Part shown: one piece after another, positions 6,246 to 14,253 of the stretch | Numbering within the stretch: position 1 is the stretch's first letter | Layout of the letters: each line of letters opens with the position of its first letter | NCBI GenBank assembly: GCA_036745875.1 | Contig: DAIOFH010000084.1 | Location: forward strand, 1-17,034 | Source of the DNA: DAIOFH01 sp036745875 | GTDB lineage: Bacteria > Planctomycetota > SZUA-567 | Reading direction: 5' to 3' | Length of the DNA: 17,034 nt | The notes under the pieces: model-generated | Told to the model about the DNA's origin: nothing | Databases searched by the model: none | Seen by the model: only the letters and a program-made list of their open reading frames with translations | Translations under genes and position numbers: made by a program

Positions 6246-7505
6246 ATGAGAGCTTTTCTGGCCATTTTCACCGTGATTTTCCTGTCCATGTCGGCTATAC
6301 GCCAATCGGCAGACGCGGTGGAATTGGTCTTGTACTGCAATCCGACCCAGCTCGGACCGCTTGCCGAAACGGTCGCCGATTGGGAAAAGGAAACGGGGAA
6401 TACGGTGCTTTTTCGCGCCGCACACGAATCGTCATCCGAAGCATTGGCCTTTTACCAGGGAATTTTGGACGACCAGAGCCAAGATGTCGACATATTCAAT
6501 ATCGATTCCGTTTGGCCGACAATATTGTCGGACCATCTGGTTGACCTCCGCGTCTTTATGGACGGCCTGGAAAAGCAGCACATCCAGGGCGCGGTCGACA
6601 GCTATACCGTCAACGACCGCCTGGTCGCCATGCCGTTGTTCGTGGATGTCGGCGTCATGTACTATCGCAAGGACCTCCTCGATAAATACAATCTTTCCAT
6701 TCCATTCACCTGGAACCGCCTCATCGAATGCGCCAACAAGGTGGTCGTCGCCGAGCGCGCCAACGGCAACGCGGACATCTGGGGGCTGGTGTTCCAGGGA
6801 AAACCGTACGAAGGCCTTACCTGCTGCGCCTTGGAGTGGCTCGTCGCCAACGAAGCCGGCACGCTTGTCGACGCCGATGGCGTTGTCACCATCAACAACC
6901 CCGGCGCGGTCCAGACCCTGGCAGGCATCGCGGAATGGATCGGTTCCCTCGCGCCACGGGAAACGCTCGCTTTCGCGGAGGAGGAGAGCAGGGAAATGTT
7001 TCGTGACGGGATGGCCGTCTTTATGCGGAACTGGCCCTATGCTTGGCCCTATCTTCAGGAGGAGGGGAGCCGGGTCAGGGGCCAGGTCGGCGTAATGCCC
7101 GTCCCGAAAGGGTCCCCCAACGGCAATTCTCCCGGCGTTATGGGAGGCTGGGGGCTTGCCGTATCGAAATATTCGCGACACCGGGAAGCGGCCGCCAGCC
7201 TGGTTTTTTATCTTACCGGGCCGGTGGGGCAAAAAAAGTTCTGCCTTCTCGACAACCATATCCCCAGCCTGCTTTCGCTGTTTTACGATCCGGACGTGCG
7301 TAAGCAGGTTCCCATGGCGGTGATGGAGTTTTTCACGGCGGCGGTACAGCGCCCGACCCGGCAGACGGGGAAACAGTATGATGTCGTCTCACGCGAATTT
7401 TTTACTTCCGTTCACAATATCCTCTCCGGACAAGCCCAGGCTGAAACGGAATTGGGCCAGTTGGAAAAAACACTGAACAAACTCGGACGCAACGGCTGGA
7501 AGTAA
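6246..7505 (+). CDS. Periplasmic alpha-glucoside-binding protein 1 of ABC importer
   Basis: Extracytoplasmic receptor delivering sugar to the permeases encoded just downstream. From the ATG at 6246 (GGAG five bases upstream) the protein has 419 residues. A Sec signal peptide with a hydrophobic core ends near residue 24 at Ala-Asp-Ala, and there is no lipobox Cys. The mature protein has the MalE/ThuE/AglE-type fold signatures: VLYCNPTQ at the start, GVMYYRKDLLDKYNL, WGLVFQGKPYEGLTC and FMRNWPYAW. This family (SBP type 1, COG1653) binds maltose, trehalose, sucrose or similar. A start at 6165 would put 27 extra polar residues before the signal peptide and is rejected. A paralog of nearly the same size lies downstream (10589-11845). 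The exact substrate cannot be read from the sequence; alpha-glucosides are inferred from the neighbouring GH13 glucosidase. Confidence 0.9.
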   Translation: MRAFLAIFTVIFLSMSAIRQSADAVELVLYCNPTQLGPLAETVADWEKETGNTVLFRAAHESSSEALAFYQGILDDQSQDVDIFNIDSVWPTILSDHLVDLRVFMDGLEKQHIQGAVDSYTVNDRLVAMPLFVDVGVMYYRKDLLDKYNLSIPFTWNRLIECANKVVVAERANGNADIWGLVFQGKPYEGLTCCALEWLVANEAGTLVDADGVVTINNPGAVQTLAGIAEWIGSLAPRETLAFAEEESREMFRDGMAVFMRNWPYAWPYLQEEGSRVRGQVGVMPVPKGSPNGNSPGVMGGWGLAVSKYSRHREAAASLVFYLTGPVGQKKFCLLDNHIPSLLSLFYDPDVRKQVPMAVMEFFTAAVQRPTRQTGKQYDVVSREFFTSVHNILSGQAQAETELGQLEKTLNKLGRNGWK

Positions 7506-7606
7506 CCCCGAATAGTTCGTAAACCATCCCTTGAGGCAGGTTCCCCTTTCCCGGAACTTTGTCCGCACGGGTCTTGTAGCGATTCCGGGTTCTGAAGGGA
7601 GATACA
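7506..7606 (+). other. Intercistronic leader with two competing hairpins
   Basis: Between binding protein 1 and the first permease, GTTCC (7540-7544) can pair with GGAAC (7553-7557). Alternatively CCCGGAA (7550-7556) can pair with TTCCGGG (7583-7589), just ahead of the permease ribosome binding site at 7596-7602. The two folds exclude each other. Hairpins after the binding-protein gene often keep that message more abundant than the permease part; this role is inferred. Confidence 0.3.
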
Positions 7607-8551
7607 ATGGAAAACATTGGTTTGGAGACGGGGGTGAAATACACGCGAATGCGAAAATCCCGGACCCGAACGGCATGGCTTTTCCTGCTGCCCATGCTTG
7701 TGGTTCTGGCGGCGGTGGCGGGATGGCCGTTGCTGCGCACCATATGGTTCGGATTCACCGACGCGCAACTGTCCGACCTGGCCGCCGCGAAATTCGTCGG
7801 ATTCGCCAACTACCTCGACTGGGACGAAGAAGGCTATTTCGGCCTGCTCGCCGATCCTGATTGGTGGCTGTCGGTTTGGAACACCCTGAGGTTCGCGGTC
7901 GTCTCCGTGTCCGCGGAGACTGTCCTCGGCCTTGCCATCGCCATGGCCCTGAATGTCGATTTCCCCGGCAAAGGGCTGCTGAGGACTGCCATCCTCGTCC
8001 CCTGGGCCATACCCACCATCGTCTCCGCACGAATGTGGAACTGGATGCTTAACGACCAGTTCGGCATCCTGAACGACATCCTTCTCAAGGTGGGCCTGAT
8101 ATCGACAGGCATTCCCTGGACCGCCGATCCGTCCTACGCCACCTGGGCGGTCATCATCGTCGACGTCTGGAAGACGACGCCGTTCATGGCCCTGCTTTTG
8201 CTCGCCGGGTTGCAGTCGCTGCCGTCCGATTGCTACGAGTCGGCCCGCGTCGAAGGGATCAGCCCGTGGCGTACCTTCACCCGGATCACCCTCCCCCTTA
8301 TGCGGCCGGTGATCGTCGTCGCGGTGATTTTCCGGCTCCTTGACGCGCTGCGCGTTTTCGACCTGATCTATGTCCTCACCGCCGGCAGCAAGACCACCAT
8401 GTCGATGTCCGTGTACGCCCGCCAGCAGCTTATCGATTTCCAGGAAGTGGGGTATGGTTCCGCCGCTTCCACCCTGCTGTTTCTTACCATCGGCGTGTTG
8501 ATGCTCCTGTATCTCCGGCTCACCCGCACCAACCTGGGCAAGGGGGACTGA
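7607..8551 (+). CDS. ABC sugar permease, MalF/UgpA/AglF type
   Basis: One of two inner-membrane subunits forming the sugar channel. The 314 residues contain about six hydrophobic segments, starting with AWLFLLPMLVVLAAVAGW near residues 23-40. The cytoplasmic EAA loop that docks on the ATPase is at about residues 206-226 (YESARVEGISPWRTFTRITLP), with the conserved Gly and Leu-Pro. The start at 7607 follows AAGGGAGATACA. The gene ends two bases before the second permease, so the two are tightly coupled. Length and the single N-terminal helix ahead of the permease domain match UgpA/AglF-like proteins better than E. coli MalF with its large periplasmic insert. It appears intact. Confidence 0.92.
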   Translation: MENIGLETGVKYTRMRKSRTRTAWLFLLPMLVVLAAVAGWPLLRTIWFGFTDAQLSDLAAAKFVGFANYLDWDEEGYFGLLADPDWWLSVWNTLRFAVVSVSAETVLGLAIAMALNVDFPGKGLLRTAILVPWAIPTIVSARMWNWMLNDQFGILNDILLKVGLISTGIPWTADPSYATWAVIIVDVWKTTPFMALLLLAGLQSLPSDCYESARVEGISPWRTFTRITLPLMRPVIVVAVIFRLLDALRVFDLIYVLTAGSKTTMSMSVYARQQLIDFQEVGYGSAASTLLFLTIGVLMLLYLRLTRTNLGKGD

Positions 8552-8553
8552 AC

Positions 8554-9381
8554 ATGAAAAACCGTTATGGAAAAATCATTTTCGGCCTGATTGTGGCTGT
8601 AATAGTCACCGCGTCCCTGTTTCCTTTCTACTATGCCGTGGTGTCTTCCTTCAAGGGCGGGTCGGACCTGTTCACGGTCGAATACTGGCCGTCCAACTTC
8701 AGCCTGGAAAACTACCGGGAAGTCCTCACCGTGGGGTCCTTTCCCTCCAATATCCTCAATTCCGTCATGGTCGCCACCGGCGTGGTCGTTCTCTCGCTGT
8801 TCCTCAGCGTAACCGCGAGCTACGCCTTGGCACGCGTCTCTTTCCGCGGAAAGGGATTGTTGCTCCTGACAGTTCTAGGCGTCTCTATGTTCCCCCAGGT
8901 CGCCGTCCTTTCCGGCCTGTTCGAACTCCTGCGCCAGCTCGGCCTTTTCAACCGCCTCCCCGGCCTGGTCCTCGCGAACATGGTGTTGACCCTTCCGTTC
9001 ACCGTATGGGTTCTTACGACCTTTATGCGCGACCTGCCGAAAGAAGTCGAAGAAGCCGCGATCATGGACGGGGCGAAGCCGTGGACCATCGTCTTCAATG
9101 TGTTTATGCCTATGATGTGGCCGTCCCTCGTCACCACCGGCCTCCTGGCCTTTATCTCCGCATGGAACGAGTTCCTCTTCGCGCTGACCTTCACGCTGAC
9201 TGAGGAATCCCGCACCGTGACGGTGGCTATTTCGCAGATCAGCGGTTCGGTGATGAACCAACTTCCCTGGGGCAAGATTATGGCTGCGTCCGTGATAGTC
9301 ACGATACCGCTGGTTGTCCTGGTCCTGCTGTTCCAACGGAAAATCGTCGCGGGGCTTACTGCCGGTGCGGTGAAGGGCTAG
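8554..9381 (+). CDS. ABC sugar permease, MalG/UgpE/AglG type
   Basis: Second channel subunit of the alpha-glucoside importer. The 275-residue protein has roughly six membrane segments, beginning with IIFGLIVAVIVTASLFPFYY near residues 8-27. The EAA loop lies at about residues 165-186 (VEEAAIMDGAKPWTIVFNVF, then Met-Pro), matching the CUT1 MalG class. The start at 8554 lies two bases after the first permease stop, and the ribosome binding site is in the end of that gene (GGGGGAC). The ATPase gene starts 33 bases downstream with its own strong ribosome binding site. It is a typical full-length member with no damage seen. Confidence 0.92.
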   Translation: MKNRYGKIIFGLIVAVIVTASLFPFYYAVVSSFKGGSDLFTVEYWPSNFSLENYREVLTVGSFPSNILNSVMVATGVVVLSLFLSVTASYALARVSFRGKGLLLLTVLGVSMFPQVAVLSGLFELLRQLGLFNRLPGLVLANMVLTLPFTVWVLTTFMRDLPKEVEEAAIMDGAKPWTIVFNVFMPMMWPSLVTTGLLAFISAWNEFLFALTFTLTEESRTVTVAISQISGSVMNQLPWGKIMAASVIVTIPLVVLVLLFQRKIVAGLTAGAVKG

Positions 9382-9414
9382 TAAAAATTGCCTGAAATCA
9401 TTTTAGGAGAAAAC

Positions 9415-10551
9415 ATGTCTGACATAGTGCTGGAAAACATACGGAAGCGCTTCGGCTCCACGGAGGTGATCAAGGGAGTCAGTATGGCGATTCAGTCTGG
9501 CGAATTCATCGTTTTTGTCGGTCCGTCCGGATGCGGCAAATCCACCTTGCTCCGGCTGATCGCCGGCTTGGAGGAAATAACCGACGGCATTTTGAAGATC
9601 GGGGGAAAGATAGTTAACGATACTCCGCCTGCCGAACGCGGTCTTGCCATGGTGTTTCAGTCATATGCGTTATACCCGCATATGACAGCCTACGAAAATA
9701 TGGCATTCGGTTTGCGTCAAGGCAATTTCGACCGTTCCCTTATTGACGAAAATGTCAGGGAAGCCGCCAGGATATTGCACATCGAAGAGTTATTGGACCG
9801 AAAGCCCAAACAATTGTCCGGAGGACAGCGGCAGCGTGTTGCGATCGGCAGGGCGATAGTCAGGAAGCCATCTGTATTTCTCTTTGACGAACCGCTTTCC
9901 AACCTCGATGCCGCTCTGCGAGTCAAGACGCGGATAGAAATCGCCAATCTGCACAATAAATTAGGCACTACAATGATCTATGTTACACACGACCAATCCG
10001 AGGCCATGACCCTGGCCGACCGGATCGTGGTGTTGCGTTCAGGATTGGTGGAACAGATCGGCTCGCCTCTTGAACTTTATCATCGGCCAATCAACCGTTT
10101 TGTCGCCGGATTCCTTGGCTCCCCGCAGATGAACTTTCTCCCCGGAACCCTTCGAGGCCGCGACAGCGAAGGCGTGACTATCGAACTTGACGGCGGCGTA
10201 CCGATTCGTGCCGCTGTCACTGCGGACGGTGTGGCCGACGGCGCCAAAGTCGAACTCGGTGTGCGTCCTGAGCATGTTGAGTTGTCGGAAGACGAATCCG
10301 CAATGCCGAGTAAGGTTGAGTATATTGAACAGCTTGGTGATGCCCAGTTTGTCTATCTCAGCCTTCCCGGCGGAAATCCAGCCACCGCGCGCGTCGACAG
10401 CACCGTCCGCTTACCTCTGGGTGTCACGGTGAAGGTCGCATGCCCAGCCATTGATTGCCATGTTTTCCTTGTGGAGGACGGCAGGTCACTGCCCCGCCTC
10501 ACAACCGCCCGCACTGATGTGCAGCCGATTGCAGAAAATATTCATGCGTGA
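9415..10551 (+). CDS. ABC importer ATPase, MalK/UgpC/AglK type
   Basis: ATP-hydrolysing subunit that powers the CUT1 sugar importer. The 378-residue protein carries Walker A GPSGCGKST, Q loop MVFQSYALYPHM, signature LSGGQRQRVAIGRAI, Walker B VFLFDEPLSNLDA and switch His in VTHDQSEAM. About 140 C-terminal residues form the OB-fold regulatory domain of MalK-like proteins (NFLPG, GVRPEHVEL). The ATG at 9415 has TAGGAGAAAAC directly upstream; an alternative TTG at 9388 is rejected. It lies between the permeases and the second binding protein, completing the transporter. Its base composition is visibly more AT-rich than the permease genes: three sampled 60-base rows are 43-52% GC against 60-63% in three permease rows. 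Such ATPases can serve more than one importer. Confidence 0.94.
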   Translation: MSDIVLENIRKRFGSTEVIKGVSMAIQSGEFIVFVGPSGCGKSTLLRLIAGLEEITDGILKIGGKIVNDTPPAERGLAMVFQSYALYPHMTAYENMAFGLRQGNFDRSLIDENVREAARILHIEELLDRKPKQLSGGQRQRVAIGRAIVRKPSVFLFDEPLSNLDAALRVKTRIEIANLHNKLGTTMIYVTHDQSEAMTLADRIVVLRSGLVEQIGSPLELYHRPINRFVAGFLGSPQMNFLPGTLRGRDSEGVTIELDGGVPIRAAVTADGVADGAKVELGVRPEHVELSEDESAMPSKVEYIEQLGDAQFVYLSLPGGNPATARVDSTVRLPLGVTVKVACPAIDCHVFLVEDGRSLPRLTTARTDVQPIAENIHA

Positions 10552-10588
10552 ACACAAAATTATGGTTCTCTTTAAGAAAGGAAATACC

Positions 10589-11845
10589 ATGTTAGCGAAA
10601 CATTTTCGTATGTTCCTGATTGTCGCGGTCCTATTCTGTGTCGGGGTGGCGCAGGCGATCGAACTCACCATGTACTGCAATCCGATCGAGGCACCATATG
10701 TTCGTGAATGCGTAAAGGAATGGGAGAAAAGCTCTGGCAATACGGTACGGATCCTTACCGGCCCCGCCGCGTCCACCGACGTCCTGGCATTGTACCAGCA
10801 GCAGTTGGCGGCCGGAACGTCGGATGTCGATCTTTACGAAGTCGACGTCATTTGGCCGGGGTTGCTCGCGAACCATCTTTTGGATCTCAAACCCTATTCG
10901 AAAGGCGCAGAGAAATTGCACACCCCGCCGGTCATCGCCAATAACACGGTTGACGGAAAGCTGGTGGCGATGCCGCTGTACTTGGACGCAGGCATGATGT
11001 ACTACAGGAAAGACCTTCTTGACAAGCACGGCCTGGCCATTCCCGGAACGTGGCAGGAATTGATCGCGGCGGCGCGTACCATCATGTCGGCCGAACGCGC
11101 CGAAGGCGACCAGAAGCTGTGGGGCCTTGTTTTCCAGGGAAGGGCGTATGAAGGCTTGACCTGTACTGCGCTGGAATGGATCGATTCCTACGGAGGTGGG
11201 ACGATCGTGGACGACGAGGGCAAGATTACGGTAGACAACCCTGCCGCTGTCGCAGCGCTGAAAGAGGCTGCGTCGTGGATCGGTAGCATTTCCCCGGAAG
11301 GCGTGCTGAACTACGCCGAAGAAGAGGCGCGCGGCGTTTTCCAATCCGGCAATGCGATTTTTATGCGTAACTGGCCCTATGCCTGGGCGCTCGCGGAAGC
11401 GGAAGATAGCCCGGTAAAGGGAAAAATCGGCATCATGCCGGTTCCCCGCGGCGGTGAAGGCGAAAAATCGACCGGTGCGCTCGGAGGCTGGGGCATGGCG
11501 GTGTCCAAATACAGCAACCATCCGGCCGAAGCGACGGACCTGCTGTTTTACCTTACCGGCCCCGAGGGACAGAAGAAATTCAGCCTGCTTGGAACCTATA
11601 CGCCGAGCGTCGTGTCTTTGTTCGCCGACCCGGACATCCAGAAGAAGAACCCGGTTGCAATCCTTGACGTTTTCAACAATGCCGTGCCGCGCCCGGCGGG
11701 TGTGACAGGCACGAAATACAACCGCGTTTCCAGTGAATTCTATAATGCGGTGCATTCGGTGCTCTCCGGGAACGCGTCCGCTGAGGAGGCGACGAGAGGC
11801 CTTGAAGCTTCACTGAGGCGTATTGGGCGGGGCGGGTGGAAATGA
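10589..11845 (+). CDS. Periplasmic alpha-glucoside-binding protein 2, paralog of binding protein 1
   Basis: Second receptor for the same importer. From the ATG at 10589 it has 418 residues and a Sec signal peptide ending near residue 23 (VAQA before IEL), without a lipobox Cys. It matches binding protein 1 throughout: LTMYCNPIEAPY against LVLYCNPTQLGP, WGLVFQGRAYEGLTC against WGLVFQGKPYEGLTC, FMRNWPYAW in both, and the same Gly-Trp-Lys C-terminus. They are clearly paralogs of almost equal length, probably from a tandem duplication that has diverged. A longer frame opens at 10451 inside the ATPase gene, but AAGAAAGGAAATACC and the signal peptide mark 10589. Only one permease pair and one ATPase are present, so both receptors probably feed one channel with different sugars or affinities. 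That sharing is inferred. Confidence 0.9.
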   Translation: MLAKHFRMFLIVAVLFCVGVAQAIELTMYCNPIEAPYVRECVKEWEKSSGNTVRILTGPAASTDVLALYQQQLAAGTSDVDLYEVDVIWPGLLANHLLDLKPYSKGAEKLHTPPVIANNTVDGKLVAMPLYLDAGMMYYRKDLLDKHGLAIPGTWQELIAAARTIMSAERAEGDQKLWGLVFQGRAYEGLTCTALEWIDSYGGGTIVDDEGKITVDNPAAVAALKEAASWIGSISPEGVLNYAEEEARGVFQSGNAIFMRNWPYAWALAEAEDSPVKGKIGIMPVPRGGEGEKSTGALGGWGMAVSKYSNHPAEATDLLFYLTGPEGQKKFSLLGTYTPSVVSLFADPDIQKKNPVAILDVFNNAVPRPAGVTGTKYNRVSSEFYNAVHSVLSGNASAEEATRGLEASLRRIGRGGWK

Positions 11846-11884
11846 GCGGGGAAAAATTCTAAACCAGCGAAAAAGGAAAATACA

Positions 11885-13516
11885 ATGTCTTCAGCGAAAG
11901 AATGGTGGCGCGGCGCCGTCATTTACCAGATCTACCCGAGAAGCTTCATGGACGCGAACGGCGACGGCATCGGCGACCTCGCCGGGATAACGGGAAAGTT
12001 GGGCTATGTCGCCGACCTTGGCGTGGACGCGATTTGGCTTTCGCCTTTTTTCAAGTCGCCCATGGAGGACTTCGGCTACGACATCTCGGACTACCGGGAC
12101 GTCGACCCGATGTTCGGCTCGTTGAAGGATTTCGACGCGCTCATGGCGGAGGCCCACCGCCTGGGCCTGAAGGTGGTCATCGACCAGGTCCTCAGCCATA
12201 CCGCCAGCGTCCATCCCTGGTTTGCGGAATCGAAAAAGGACAGGACCAACCCCAAGGCCGACTGGTATGTCTGGGCCGACCCCAAGGAGGACGGCACGCC
12301 TCCCACCAACTGGCTTTCCGTCTTTGGCGGAACAAGCTGGGAATGGTCCAGCAGCAGGATGCAGTACTACCTGCATAACTTCCTGAAAAGCCAGCCGGAC
12401 CTGAATTTCCACAACCCGGAGGTCAGGCAGGCCCTGTTGGACGTGATACGCTTCTGGCTCGACAGGGGGGTGGACGGATTCCGGCTGGATACGGTGAACT
12501 ACTACTTCCATGACCTGGAACTGCGGAACAACCCGCCATTCCCCAAGGGATACGCATTCCCCACCGCGCCCGCGAGCAACCCCTACACCTTCCAGGACCA
12601 TCTGTACGACAAGACCAGGCCGGAAAACCTTGTCTTCCTCTCGGACCTGCGCCGCCTCATGGACGGATACGGGGAAAGAATGCTCGTGGGCGAACTCGGG
12701 GTCGACGGCCCGGCGGTGGCGGAGACGCTTGCCGCCTATACGGAAAAGGGCAAGCGGCTCCACATGTCCTATGTCTTTGAGCTCCTTACCAGCGAGTTTT
12801 CGGCCGAACATATCCGCGAGGTTGTCGAACGCCTGACCAAGACCATCGGCGACGGCTGGATATGCTGGTCCATGACCAATCACGACGTGCCGAGGGTGGT
12901 GTCCCGCTGGGGGCTGGAGGAGGCGGCCGAACAGGCCGGACCGATGCTGTGGGCCCTGCTGTTGTCACTCCGCGGAAGCGCCTGTGTATACGAAGGGGAG
13001 GAACTGGCGCTTCCCGAAGCCGACATCACCTTTGAACAGCTCCAGGACCCCTACGGCAAGGCGCTTTGGCCCGAGTTCAAGGGCCGCGACGGCTGCCGCA
13101 CCCCCATGCCCTGGTTGAAGAACGCTCCGAACGGAGGATTCACCACGGGGCAACCGTGGCTGCCGGTCCCGGAAGAACACCTGGCGCGGGCGGTCGACAC
13201 GGAGGAAAAAGACCCGAAATCGTCATTGGCGCGCTGCCGGGCATTTACCGCCTGGCGCAAAACCATGCCCGCCCTGCAGGCCGGGGACATCGCTTTTCTT
13301 GACTGTCCGGACGAGTGCCTCCTCTTTACCAGAAAACTGCCGGGAACAGGCGAAGAAGTGCTTGCCGCGTTCAATCTGGCGGGAAAAGAGGCGGCAATAG
13401 AGGTTCCGGGGACGGATTGGCGTTTCGTGGATAGTTTGGCTTTTGGCCAGTGCGACGGCAAGACGATGAAATTGGGACCGTATGACGCGTGTTTTATGAC
13501 AAGAACGAACAGCTGA
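11885..13516 (+). CDS. GH13 alpha-glucosidase
   Basis: Cytoplasmic glycoside hydrolase cleaving terminal alpha-linked glucose from imported oligosaccharides. The 543-residue protein begins WWRGAVIYQIYPRSFMDANG and has the four GH13 regions: region I VVIDQVLSHT, region II GVDGFRLDTVN with nucleophile Asp202, region III MLVGELGV with acid/base Glu270, and region IV TNHDVPR with transition-state Asp334. The sequence MEDFGYDISDYRDVDPMFG is typical of the oligo-1,6-glucosidase/alpha-glucosidase subfamilies. The Asp-Gln-Val-x-Ser-His form of region I resembles AglA-type enzymes associated with AglEFGK importers. There is no signal peptide, which fits an enzyme acting after uptake. It is the last gene of the operon, 39 bases after binding protein 2, with AAAGGAAAATACA before the start. 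The substrate (maltose, isomaltose, sucrose or trehalose-like) cannot be settled. Confidence 0.92.
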   Translation: MSSAKEWWRGAVIYQIYPRSFMDANGDGIGDLAGITGKLGYVADLGVDAIWLSPFFKSPMEDFGYDISDYRDVDPMFGSLKDFDALMAEAHRLGLKVVIDQVLSHTASVHPWFAESKKDRTNPKADWYVWADPKEDGTPPTNWLSVFGGTSWEWSSSRMQYYLHNFLKSQPDLNFHNPEVRQALLDVIRFWLDRGVDGFRLDTVNYYFHDLELRNNPPFPKGYAFPTAPASNPYTFQDHLYDKTRPENLVFLSDLRRLMDGYGERMLVGELGVDGPAVAETLAAYTEKGKRLHMSYVFELLTSEFSAEHIREVVERLTKTIGDGWICWSMTNHDVPRVVSRWGLEEAAEQAGPMLWALLLSLRGSACVYEGEELALPEADITFEQLQDPYGKALWPEFKGRDGCRTPMPWLKNAPNGGFTTGQPWLPVPEEHLARAVDTEEKDPKSSLARCRAFTAWRKTMPALQAGDIAFLDCPDECLLFTRKLPGTGEEVLAAFNLAGKEAAIEVPGTDWRFVDSLAFGQCDGKTMKLGPYDACFMTRTNS

Positions 13517-13524
13517 TGATTTTT

Positions 13525-13568
13525 CCCCCTCACCCCGGCCGCAAACAATCCTCAGCGGGGTGAGGGGG
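13525..13568. terminator. Strong hairpin between convergent operons
   Basis: CCCCCTCACCCC (13525-13536) pairs perfectly over 12 bp with GGGGTGAGGGGG (13557-13568) around a 20-base loop. It sits between the stop of the alpha-glucosidase and the stop of the convergent kinase, where a bidirectional terminator is expected. A clear T tract is missing on either strand, so it may act as a stabilising hairpin or be a copy of a dispersed repeat sharing CCCCTCACCC with the element near 5850. Confidence 0.55.
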
Positions 13569-13579
13569 TATTTCCATTC

Positions 13580-14242
13580 CTACCTGTCGACCCTGGCTCC
13601 GCCGCCGCCGACCAGCTTTTCCACTTCGGCCTTGGTGGCCATGCTGGTGTCGCCGGGGGTGGTCATGGCGAGCGCGCCGTGGGCTGCGCCGTATTCCACA
13701 GCCTTGGCCGCGTCCCCGAAGGCCATCATGCCATATATGAACCCCGAGGCAAAAGAATCGCCGCCGCCGACCCTATCCATTATTTCCAGGTTTTTCCGCA
13801 TTGCCGCCTGGTGGAATTTTCCGTCGCACCAGCAGACCGCGCCCCAGTCGTTGATGCTTGCGCTGTGCACGGTCCGGAGGGTGGTGCCGACAGCCTTGAA
13901 ATTGGGATAGGCTGCAACCACCTTTTCGATCATGCGCTTGAACGCGTCGATGGGCAGGGCCGACAATTTTTCATCAACGCCCTCGACCTCGAAACCAAGG
14001 CTGGCTGTGAAGTCCTCTTCGTTCCCGATCATGATGTCGGCGAGGGCGGTGATTATCCCGGCCCGCATCCCGAAGCAGCGCCGCAGGCCCCGGCAGACGT
14101 TATACTCCCCGCCGCCCTCCCATGCCCTGAATTCGCGGGCGGTATGGATACGGCCTTCGCCCGGGTCGAGGCGGAGCATCACTTCCCCCAGCGACACGAT
14201 GTCATAGGCGCAGCTTTCTTTGGGTCGATAATCGATAGTCAT
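13580..14242 (-). CDS. PfkB-family kinase, KDG-kinase-like, with apparent internal deletion
   Basis: Related to 2-dehydro-3-deoxygluconokinases, which phosphorylate KDG to KDPG. The N terminus (YDIVSLGEVMLRLDPGEGRI, then GGGEYNV and LRRCFGMRAGIITALAD) and the C-terminal part (IGNEEDF, then RVGGGDSFASGF with catalytic Asp162) both fit the family. The protein has only 220 residues, while this subfamily usually has about 340-360. The two parts join directly near residues 69-71 (nt ~14036), so a central block of about 120-140 residues is missing in frame, including much of the sugar-binding region. The start at 14242 has AAGGA overlapping the permease stop, 11 bases upstream. It is either a real deletion that probably inactivates the enzyme or an assembly error. 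The substrate assignment comes from family resemblance only. Confidence 0.75.
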   Translation of the reverse strand: MTIDYRPKESCAYDIVSLGEVMLRLDPGEGRIHTAREFRAWEGGGEYNVCRGLRRCFGMRAGIITALADIMIGNEEDFTASLGFEVEGVDEKLSALPIDAFKRMIEKVVAAYPNFKAVGTTLRTVHSASINDWGAVCWCDGKFHQAAMRKNLEIMDRVGGGDSFASGFIYGMMAFGDAAKAVEYGAAHGALAMTTPGDTSMATKAEVEKLVGGGGARVDR

Positions 14243-14253
14243 GGTTGGTATCC

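Noticed and set aside
11891..12883. Long minus-strand open frame (330 codons) opposite the alpha-glucosidase
   Set aside because: The plus strand has all four GH13 regions; the antisense product shows no family features and no sensible start context.
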